Notes under the pieces: generated by a model | Seen by the model: only the letters and a program-made list of their open reading frames with translations | Database searches by the model: none | Told to the model about the DNA's origin: nothing | Shown: piece after piece, positions 55,304-64,000 of the stretch | Position numbering within the stretch: the first letter of the stretch is position 1 | Layout: each line of letters opens with the position of its first letter | Translations under genes and position numbers: made by a program | Assembly (NCBI GenBank): GCA_033032865.1 | Contig: JAWHQI010000004.1 | Span: 20,690,001 to 20,754,000 of the forward strand | DNA length: 64,000 bases | Source of the DNA: Dactylorhiza incarnata | Taxonomy: Eukaryota; Streptophyta; Magnoliopsida; Asparagales; Orchidaceae | Direction of reading: 5' to 3'

Positions 55304-55442
55304 TAGCAAGAGCCTCCCCACTATCAAACAAAATTTGTTGGGAGGTAGCTCTGAGTTGAACCTCGTCTACCAGTCTATTCTGGGATAAGTGATCTAGTTT
55401 TTTCATCTGCAAGCCTTTGAGGCGGCTACTTCACATAGAACT

Positions 55443-55615
55443 TCCTTTCAGGATGAAGCAACTATCAGCCAGATCAGGTCCCGTTGGGAAATTATATCCT
55501 AACTGGGTAGGTCCATTTATCATCAAGGTGTTAAGAAATGGAACTCATCGCCGCCAGACAAGTGATAGTGAAGACATCTCTCATACTTGGAGTGGCAATG
55601 ATCTCAAAACGGTCA
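55443..55615 (+). pseudogene. Integrase C-terminal remnant (copy 2)
   Basis: FQDEATISQIR in one frame is followed by GKLYPNWVGPFIIK and TSDSEDISHTWSG in the next, the same deletion and frame change as copy 1. The two copies were therefore made from an already deleted parent. Confidence 0.82.
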
Positions 55616-55729
55616 TGTCCTTAATGATCATGCTCTCATTTGTTAGCATTTTCATATCTACAATACTGACACTCTTTCTTGTGGCATGTCTATTTCTTTT
55701 TACTTATTATCAAACTCACTGAACAACAG

Positions 55730-56629
55730 AAACATCGCTAAGTTCTGCTCGAACCCCCTCGGATTGTAGTCATTAGCGTAAAACCACGAAGATCATGTGT
55801 AGCGGGGAGTTTTCGCACACGTGTAGTTGTAGCTTGTCAATTCCCGTGCGGTGGTCTTCGGAATCTTGGATCCCGGCTGATATCTAACACACCCCTGCAT
55901 CAAGGGAGGTCTAGGTGATTGTTAGCTCTATCATGCCCCGAGAGGGATATAGTTACAGCTTTGATGATCTTTCTGAGGAAAGCAATGTCGGTATAGCCTC
56001 CGCGGCATAACCACACCTGCCCAGATGATCAACTTAGTCTGTGACCATCGAATACTCCTAGGCACTCTCAAGCGATGCCTAAGCGGGACCCACAACTGAG
56101 TTGATCTCTCTGAGGAAAGCAATGTTCGCCGCCTAGGCCCACCTGCCCAATTGATCAACTCGGCTTGTAGCCCTAGGCAAGAGAGCAGTTGAGTCGTTTA
56201 CAGCCCTTATGACCACTTGAGGAAAGCAATGTTCGTCGCCTAGGCCCACCTGACCACTTGGTCATCTGGGTCTGTACTTACTTTTTCTTTATTTCTACAG
56301 CTCTTATGACCACTTGAGGAAAGCAATGTTCGCCGCCTAGGCCCACCTGCCCACTTGGTCATCTGAGTCTGTAGCCATTCCTTTTTCTTTACAGGAAAAT
56401 TATCTCTCTTATGATCCTGGATCATTTGGAGAAAGTAGTATCAAACAGGTACAAATATTGGCCCACTTGGTCATTTAAAAGTTGAAAAACTTTTAGACCG
56501 GTTTTATCTATCAAGCCGGTCGGTTTGAAAGAGTATTACAGGTTATGAAAAATGGCTGCATAATATGCTAGCCAAGTGAGTAAAATGTATCTGGCTATAA
56601 AGGTGGAAAGCAGGCTATTACAGTTATGA
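55730..56629 (+). other. Tat 3' spacer with four tandem units (copy 2)
   Basis: It is nearly identical to 41820-42728 of copy 1, including the four units with TGCCCA- and TGGTCATCTG-type motifs. It joins directly to the 76 bp array because the 379 bp segment of copy 1 is absent. Confidence 0.78.
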
Positions 56630-59600
56630 ATTCATTTATACCTGCTTTAAGTTCTATTTTTGCAGAGATTAGCAGGTATTCGCGGGTTCTCTTCAGGTAC
56701 TCGCGTTATAGATTATTTCATACCTGCTTTAAGTTCTGTTTTTGTAGAGATTAACAGGTATTCGTGAGTTCTCTTCAGGTACTCGCGTTATGTTTTATAC
56801 CTGCTTTGAGTTCTCCTTTGTAGAGATTAGCAGGTGCTCGCGAGGTCTCTTCAGGTACTCGCGTTATGTTTTATACCTGTTTTGAGTTTTCCTTTGCAGA
56901 GATTAGCAGGTGTTCGCGAGTTCTCTTCAGGTACTCGCGTTATGTTTTTTACCTGCTTTGAGTTCTCCTTTGCAGAGATTAGAAGGTGTTAACGAGTTCT
57001 CTTCAGGTACTTGCTTTAAATTGTATACCTGCTGTGAGTTCTCTTTTGCAGAGATTAGCAGGTGCTCGCGAGTTCTCGTGTTATGTTTTTTACCTGCTTT
57101 GAATTTTCTTTGGCAGATATTAGCAGGTGTTCGCGAGGTCTCTTCAGGTACTCGCGTTATGTATTTTACTTGCTTAGAGTTCTCTTTTGCAGAGATTAGC
57201 AGGTGTTCATGAGTTCTCTTCAGGTACTCGCGTTATATTGTATACCTGCTTTGAGTTCTCCTTTGCAGAGATTAGCAGGTGTTAGCGAGTTCTCTTCAGG
57301 TACTCGCTTTATATTGTATACCTGCTTTGAGTTCTCCTTTGCAGAGATTAGCAGGTGTTCGCGAGTTCTCTTCAGGTACTCGCGTTATGTTTTATACCTG
57401 CTTTTAAGTTCTCTTTTGCATAGATTAGCAGGTGATCGCGAGTTCTCTTCAGGTACTCGCGTTATAAAATTCTTTTTGCCTGCTTTAAGTTCTCTTTTGC
57501 AGAGATTAGCAGGTGTTCGTGAGTTCTCTTCAGGTACTCGCGTTATATTTTATACCTGCTTTGAGTTCTCCTTTGCAGAGATTAGCAGGTGTTCGCGAGT
57601 TCTCTTCAGGTACTCGCGTTATGTTTTTTACCTGCCTTGAATTCTCTTTTGCAGAGATTAGCAGGTGCTCGCGAGGTCTCTTCAGGTACTCGCGTTATGT
57701 TTTATACCGACTTTGAGTTCTCTTTTGCAGAGATTAGCAGGTGTTAGCGAGTTCTCTTCAGGTACTCGCTTTATATTGTATACCTGCTTTGAGTTCTCCT
57801 TTGTAGAGATTAGCAGGTGTTCGCGAGTTCTCTTCATGTACTCGCGTTTTGTTTTATACCTGCTTTTAAGTTCTCTTTTGCAGAGATTAGCAGGTGATCG
57901 CGAGTTCTCTTCAGGTACTCGCGTTATAGAATTCTTTTTGCCTGCTTTAAGTTCTCTTTTGCAAAGATTAGCAGGTGCGCGCGAGGTCTCTTCAGGTACT
58001 CGCGTTATGTTTTATACCTGCTTTGAGTTCTCTTTTGCAGAGATTAGCAGGTGTTCGCGTGTTCTCTTCATGTACTCACGTTATATCGTATACCTGCTTT
58101 GAGTTCTCCTTTGCAGAGATTAGCAGGTGTTAGCGAGTTCTCATCAGGTACTCGCTTTAAATTGTATACCTGCTTTGGGTTCTCCTTTGCAGGGATTAGC
58201 AGGTGTTCGCAAGTTCTCTTCAGGTACTCGCGTTATGTTTTATACCTGCTTTTAAGTTCTCTTTTGTAGAGATTAGCGGGTGATCGCGAGTTCTCTTCAG
58301 GTACTCGCGTTATAGAATTCTTTTGCCTGCTTTAAGTTCTCTTTTGCAGAGATTAACAGGTGTTCTTGAGTTCTCTTCAGGTACCGCGTTATATTTTATA
58401 CCTACTTTGAGTTCTCCTTTGCAGAGATTAGCAGGTGTTCGCGAGTTCTCTTCAGGTACTCGCGTTATGTTTTTTACCTGCCTTGATTTCTCTTTTGCAG
58501 AGATTAGCAGGTGCTCGTGAGGTCTCTTCAGGTACTCACGTTATGTTTTATACCTGCTTTGAGTTCTCTTTTGCAGAGATTAGCAGGTGTTAGCGAGTTC
58601 TCTTCAGGTACTCTAGTTATATTGTATACCTGCTTTGAGTTCTCCTTTGTAGAGATTAGCAGGTGTTCGCGAGTTCTCTTCAGGTACTCGCTTTATGTTT
58701 TATACCTGCTTTTAAGTTCTCTTTTGCAGAGATTAGCAGGTGATCGCGAGTTCTCTTCAGGTACTCGCGTTATAGATTCTTTTGCCTGCTTTAAGTTCAC
58801 TTTTGCAGAGATTAGCAGGTGCTCGCGAGGTCTTTTCAGGTACTCGCGTTATGTCTTATACCTGTTTTGAGTTCTCTTTTGCAGAGATTAGCAGGTGTTC
58901 GCGAGTTCTCTTCAGGTACTCGCGTTATATCGTATACCTGCTTTGAATTCTCCTTTGCAGAGATTAACACGTGTTAGCGAGTTCGCTTCAGGTACTCGCT
59001 TTATATTGTATACCTGCTTTGAGTTCTCCTTTGCAGAGATTAGCAGGTGTTCGCGAGTTCTCTCCAGGTACTCGCGTTATGTGTTTATACATGCTTTTAA
59101 GTTCTCTTTTACAGAGATTAGCAGGTGATCGCGAGTTCTCTTCAGGTACTCGCGTTATAGAATTCTTTTGCCTTCATTAAGTTCTCTTTTGCAGAGATTA
59201 GCAGGTGTTTGCGAGTTCTCTTCAGGTACTCGCGTTATATTTTATACCTGCTTTGAGTTCTCCTTTGCAGAGATTAGCAGGTGTTCGCTTGTTTTCTTCA
59301 GGTACTCGCGTTATATTTTTTACCTGCCTTGAATTCTCTTTTGCAGAGATTAGCAGGTGCTCGCGAGGTCTCTTCAGGTACTCGCGTTATGTTTTATAAC
59401 TGCTTTGAGTTCTCTTTTGTAGAGATTAGCAGGTGTTAGCGAGTTCTCTTCAGGTACTCGCGTTATATTGTATACCTTCTTTGAGTTCTCCTTTGCAGAG
59501 ATTAGCAGGTGTTCTCGAGTTCTCTTCAGGTACTCGCGTTATGTTTTATACCTGCTTTTAAGTTCTCTTTTGCAGAGATTAGCAGGTGATCGCGAGTTCT

Positions 59601-60870
59601 CTTAAGGTACTCGCGTTATAGATTCTTTTGCCCTCTTTATGTTCTCTTTTGCAGAGATTTGCAGGTGTTCGGGAGTTCTCTTCAGGTACTCGCATTATGT
59701 TTTTTACCTGCTTTGAATTCTCTTTTGCAGAGATTTGCAGGTGTTCGCGAGTTCTCTTCATGTACTTGCGTTATATTATATTTCATACCTGCTTTGAGTT
59801 CTCTTTCGCAGAGATTTGCAGGTGTTCGCGAGTTCTCTTCAGGTACTCGTGTTATGTTTTTTACCTGCTTTGAATTCTCTTTTGCAGAGATTTACAGGTG
59901 TTCGCGAGTTCTCTTATGGTACTCGCGTTATGTTTTATACCTGCTTTTAAGTTCTCTTTTGCAGAGATTAGCATGTGTTCGCGAGTTCTCTTCAGGTAAT
60001 CGCGTTATGTTTTTTACCTGCTTTGAATTCTCTTTTGCAAAGATTTGCAGGTGTTCGCGAGTTCTCTTCAGGTACTCGCGTTATATTATATTTCATACCT
60101 GCTTCAAGTTCTCTTTTGCAGAGATTTGCAGGTGTTCGCGAGTTCTCTTCAGATACTCGTGTTATGTTTTTTACCTGCTTTGAATTCTCTTTTGCAGAGA
60201 TTTGCAGGTGTTCGCGAGTTCTCTTCAGGTACTCACGTTATATTATATTTCATACCTGCTTTAAGTTCTCTTTTGCAGAGATTTGCAGGTGTTCGCGAGT
60301 TCTCTTCAGGTACTCGCGTTTTGTTTTTTACCTGCTTTGAATTCTCTTTTGTAGAGATTAGCAGGTGTTCGCGAGGTTTCTTCAGGTACTCGCGTTATAT
60401 TATATTTCATACCTGCTTTGAATTCTCTTTTGGAGAGATTAGCAGGTGATCACGAGTTCTCTTCAGGTACTCGCATTATAGATTCTTTTGCCTGCTTTAA
60501 GTTCTCTTTTGCAGAGATTTGCAGGTGTTCGCGAGTTCTCTTCAGGTACTCGCGTTATGTTTTTTACCTGCTTTGAATTCTCTTTTGCAGAGATTTGCAG
60601 GTGTTCGCGAGTTCTCTTCAGGTACTCGCCTTATATTATATTTCATACCTGCTTTGAGTTCTCTTTTGCAGAGATTAGCAGGTATTCGCGAGGTCTCTTC
60701 AGGTACTCACGTTATGTTTTATACCTGCTTTGAGTTCTCTTTTGCAGAGATTAGCAGGTGTTCGCGAGTTCTCTTCAGGTACTCGCGTTATAGTTTCTCT
60801 TATACCTGCTTTGAGTTCTCTTTTGTAGAGGTTAGTAGGTATTCGCGAGTTCTCTTCAGGTACTCGCGGC
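56630..60870 (+). repeat. 76 bp tandem repeat array (copy 2)
   Basis: About 55 copies of the unit described at 43108, uninterrupted. A repeating mix of variants (with GTGTTAGCG, GTGATCGCG or GTGCTCGCGAGG) recurs in the same order several times, which suggests amplification in blocks of several units. The 81 bp variant dominates from about 59760. Confidence 0.92.
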
Positions 60871-61459
60871 ACGTTCTTTCTTTACTTATCGAGTTCTCCT
60901 CAGAGACTAGTAGATGATTACTAGTCAACCTCAGAGGGCAAAGTGAGTCGATGTTCGCAAGTTCCCTTCAGGTACTTGTGAATTGTGTTTTATATTTGCT
61001 ATGACTCTCCTACCTCACAGGAGAAAGAATAGGCTTTCACTAGTTCCTTTGTGGAGAGGCATCAGGTACTCGTTCTCTCTTTCTCTTTCCCACTCTTTTG
61101 ATAGTTTACCAGTAGCGGATCACGATTTTTGTGGGTCAATACCTACTTTTTTGAAGTTTCTTGGAAATTTGAAAAAGTGCGGGGATTATGTTGACCCAGA
61201 AATCGGCGATCCTCCCCTGGGAGGACTCTTTTGCTACATTTTTGCATATTACGCGCCCGGGAAGGATTAGACCTCACGCAAAGGCTCTTTTTACACCCAA
61301 AGTGGTAAGAAGGGGCAGCCTCCTCCTTCAAACCGCCCAAGTGGGGCGGCCTCTCCATTCAAACCACCCAGGTGGGGCGGCTTCTCCTTTCAAGTCGCCC
61401 AGGTGGGGCGGCTTCTCCGTTCAAATCGCACGGGTGGAGCGACCTCTCCCTTCAAACCG

Positions 61460-62550
61460 CGCGGGTAGGCGTCCTCCTCCTTCAGACCGCGCGGGTAGGC
61501 GGCCTCCTCCTTCAGACCGTGCGGGTAGGCGGCCTCCTCCTTCAGACCGCGCGGGTAGGCGGCCTCCTCCTTCAGACCGCTCGGGTAGGCGTCCTCCTCC
61601 TTCAGATCGTGCGGGTAGGCGGCCTCCTCCTTCAGACCGCGCGGGTAGGCGGCCTCCTCCTTCAGACCGCGCGGGTAGGCGTCCTTCTCCTTTAGACCGC
61701 ACGGGTAGGTGGCCTTCTCCTTCAGACCGCGCGGGTAGGCGGACTTCCCCTTCAGACCGCGCGGATAAGTGGACTCCTCCTTCAGACCGCGCGGGTAGGT
61801 GGCCTCCACCTTCAGACCGCGCGGGTAGGCGGCCTCCTCCTTCAGACCGCACGGGTAGGCGGCCTCCTCCTTCAGACCGTGCGGGTAGGAGGCCTCCTCC
61901 TTCAGACCGCGCGGGTTGGCGGCCTTCTCCTTTCAAGTCGCCCAGGTGGGGCGACTTATCCCTTCAAATCGCAAAGGTGGAGCGACCTCTCCCTTCAAAC
62001 TGCACGGGTAGGCGGCCTTCCCCTTCAGACCGCGCGGGTAGGAGGCCTCCTCCTTCAGACCGCGCGGGTAGGCGGCCTCCTCCTTCAGACTGCGCGGGTA
62101 GGCGGCCTCCTCCTTCAGACCGCATGGGTAGGTGGCCTCCTCCTTCAGACCGTGCGGGTAGGCGGCCACCTCCTTCAGACTGCGCGGGTAGGCGGCCTCC
62201 TCCTTCAGACCACGCGGGTAGGCGGCCTTTCCCTTCAGACCACGCGGGTAGGCGGCCTTCCCCTTCAGACCGCGCGGGTAGGCGGACTCCTCCTTCAGAC
62301 CGCGCGGGGAGGCGGCCTCCTCCTTGAGACCGCGCGGGTGGGCGGCCTCCTCCTTCAGACCGTGCGGGTAGGCGGCCTCCTCCTTCAGACCGCGCGGGTA
62401 GGTGGCCTCCCCCTTCAGACCGCGCGGGTAGGCGGACTTCTCCTTCAGACCGCGCGGGTAGGCGGCCTCCTCCTTCAGAACGTGCGGGTAGGCGGCCTTC
62501 CCCTTCAGACCGCGCGGGTAGGCGGCCTCCTCCTTCAGACCGCGCGGGTA
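61460..62550 (+). repeat. 30 bp GC-rich minisatellite in U3, two arrays (copy 2)
   Basis: About 16 plus 18 units of the 30 bp motif described at 48570. The plus-strand frame starting upstream at 61188 stays open for 379 codons and the minus strand for up to 220, purely because the unit length is a multiple of three. Confidence 0.9.
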
Positions 62551-62598
62551 GAACTCCAGTCACCGGCTTACCGGAGGTGACGACATCGACCCAGAGCC

Positions 62599-62606
62599 TA
62601 TAAATA
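62599..62606 (+). promoter_or_regulatory. TATA box of derivative LTR (copy 2)
   Basis: TATAAATAGG sits in the same context as 49171. Confidence 0.68.
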
Positions 62607-62711
62607 GGGCCCTCAACCATGAACAAGCGACATGCATGTGGGGGGACAAATCAGCGACTAGAAATAGTCAGACCGCACCTAATGGCGGCTTGTCCGACGA
62701 CCTCCTAAATG

Positions 62712-62957
62712 CCATGCCGGCGGCCTCAGCAACAGGCCGGGCGGCCTCAGCAACAGGCCGGGCGGCCTCACCAAACAGCCCGGGCGACTAGGCCGGGCGG
62801 CCTCAGCAACAGGCCGGGCGGCCTCAGCAAACAGCCCGGGCGACTAGTTCGGGCGGTCTCAACAACAGGCCGGGCGGCCTCAGCAAACAACCCGGGCGAC
62901 TAGTTCGGGCTGTCTGAACAATAGGCCGGGCGGCCTCAGCAAACAGCCCGGGCGGCT
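62712..62957 (+). repeat. GC-rich repeat in R/U5 (copy 2)
   Basis: Units with AACAGGCCGGGCGGCCTCAG and AACAGCCCGGGCGACTAG, as in copy 1 at 49286. Confidence 0.75.
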
Positions 62958-63222
62958 AACTTTTTATATCTATCATCCTCTTGTACTCATTTCTTTTACA
63001 TATACTAAAAGCGGCAAGTTGTAATACATATAATTGAATAAAGGGAAAGCCCGTCGCATGAGTGGCTTTTGCCGCGACGGGCGAAGTATGGCCTCGCCGC
63101 AAGCTAGCGGCCCTCTCTTCTTCTCCCCTCTTCACTCGCGACTGAAATAATCAGCTGCTCGCGGCCTCCTTTTCCCCCTATTTCCTCGAGTAGATCGTGG
63201 AGGTGCCATTTTGGATTCAACA

Positions 63223-64000
63223 GTTATGGCCGCTTGAAGTTTATGTGTAATTTGGAGTTAAATCCAGCATTACCACTGGAACCCACAGTATATCGAACAA
63301 TAAACAAACTTGAATGGTTATATCCTACTCTCCACTGGATGTAGGGATCTGAACTCATTCTAAAAAGGTATTGTGGGCAAAAATTGGGCAATTGGATCAA
63401 GAGTTGTCTATTTGAAGTTTATGTGTCATTTGGAGCTAAATCCCACATTATCCTGCATCCCCCTGTAGATCAACCACTAAACAAACTAAAATGGGTAAAA
63501 ATTGTTGTACATTATGTAGGGCTCTGATCTCATTTTGAAAAGGTGTTGTTTGCAAAAATCAAACAACCGGATCAAAGTTATGGATATTTGAAGTTTAGGT
63601 GTCAATTGGAGGAAAATCCCTCATTTCCAATGCAATCCACTATCCGACGACCACTAAATGAACTTGATGGAGTAAATCCTATTCTCCATAGGATGTGTGG
63701 CTCTGACCTCATTCTAAAAGGTGTTTTGGGCAAAATCCAGACAACGGGATCAAAAGTTATAGCTGTTTGAAGTTTAGGTGTCAGTAGGAGCTAAATCCCA
63801 CATTACCACTACAACTCAATGTATATCGACCACTAAATGAACAAGATTGGGTAAAACTTGATGTCAAATTGAATGTAGGGCTCAGATCTCATTTCGAGGA
63901 GGTTTTGTGTGCAAAAATCAGACAACCTAATCAAAAGTTATGGATGTTTCAAGTTTAGGTGTCATTTGAAGCTATATTTCGCATTACCAGTGCAACCCGC
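63223..64000. repeat. Centromere-like satellite, block E (window end)
   Basis: Satellite resumes after the LTR at the same monomer position and with the same private variants as at 49776 (AATCCAGCATTACC, ATTATCCTGCATCC). It runs off the window. Confidence 0.92.

Larger units (their letters stand above)
54924..63222 (+). mobile_element. Truncated non-autonomous Tat derivative, copy 2
   Basis: It has the same order as copy 1: fragment (54924-55415), integrase C-terminus (about 55443-55615), Tat spacer with four units (55960-56380), 76 bp array (56630-60870), polypurine tract (61171-61188) and LTR (61189-63222). Both satellite junctions match copy 1. Compared with copy 1 it lacks the 379 bp segment before the array and the inverted LTR, and has a longer array and LTR. 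Confidence 0.85.
61189..63222 (+). repeat. 3' LTR of Tat derivative, copy 2 (2,034 bp)
   Basis: It has the same ends as copy 1. It is 563 bp longer, because U3 contains two 30 bp arrays (about 61460-61925 and 62010-62550). They are separated by a second copy of the pre-array segment (TTCAAGTCGCCCAGGTGGGG at about 61394 and 61932). TATAAATAGG is at 62599. Confidence 0.88.

Noticed and set aside
59659..60183. Frames of 100-174 codons in the 76 bp array (FSFAEISRCSRVLF-type repeats)
   Set aside because: The unit is 76 bp, so the frame rotates each copy. The peptides are simple repeat translations, and similar frames occur in all phases.
61188..62327. 379-codon plus-strand frame and overlapping minus-strand frames rich in Pro, Arg and Ser
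   Set aside because: They come from a 30 bp repeat whose length is a multiple of three. They overlap on both strands and lie in an LTR U3, with no domain.

Overview
The window is plant nuclear DNA from a repeat-only, probably centromeric or pericentromeric region. I see no host gene that looks functional and no tRNA or rRNA gene. The case for a plant rests on Tat-clade and Athila-clade Ty3/gypsy retrotransposons, including a Tat-type pol with two RNase H domains and Athila leaders with a tRNA-Asp-type primer site. The species cannot be told from this sequence.

The background is a tandem satellite with monomers of about 180 bp. It is organised in a higher-order repeat (HOR) of about 2,039 bp, made of ten monomers, three of them enlarged to about 252, 252 and 280 bp. 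The array appears as five blocks: 9001-14934, 25708-32693, 38801-41029, 49776-54923 and 63223-64000. Retroelements split the blocks.

Layout: (1) 1-9000 is a minus-strand Tat/Retand-like element. It has a 773 bp 5' LTR, gag-protease, and a complete RT / RNase H / second RNase H / integrase pol. Gag and pol share one frame broken by a single TAA. The 3' spacer has tandem repeats and an antisense extra ORF with a short intron. The 3' LTR lies beyond the left edge. (2) 14935-25707 is an Athila-like element with 1.75 kb LTRs, target duplication CCAGC, and a gag and pol broken by stops and a frameshift. (3) 32694-38800 is a non-autonomous Athila-like element with 1.53 kb LTRs, target duplication ATCAG, no RT or integrase, and only a degenerate gag-like ORF. 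(4) 41030-49775 and 54924-63222 are two related copies of a truncated, non-autonomous Tat derivative in plus orientation. Each has a small unrecognised exon-like fragment, the integrase C-terminus, the Tat 3' spacer, a large array of a 76 bp repeat, and a 3' LTR swollen by a 30 bp GC-rich minisatellite. Both copies have the same junctions with the satellite, so satellite plus insert form a duplicated block of about 13.9 kb.

The strongest leads are non-coding. The Athila LTRs carry arrays of near-perfect palindromes, and the one next to the TATA box occurs in the two families as exact reverse complements. The Athila 3' regions carry repeated stem-loops whose arms change in a compensatory way. 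Each Athila 3' region also has an internal copy of the polypurine tract preceded by a hairpin. Two unrelated elements inserted within 2 bp of the same point of the same satellite monomer type. All counts and distances were read by eye; no alignment or search was run.
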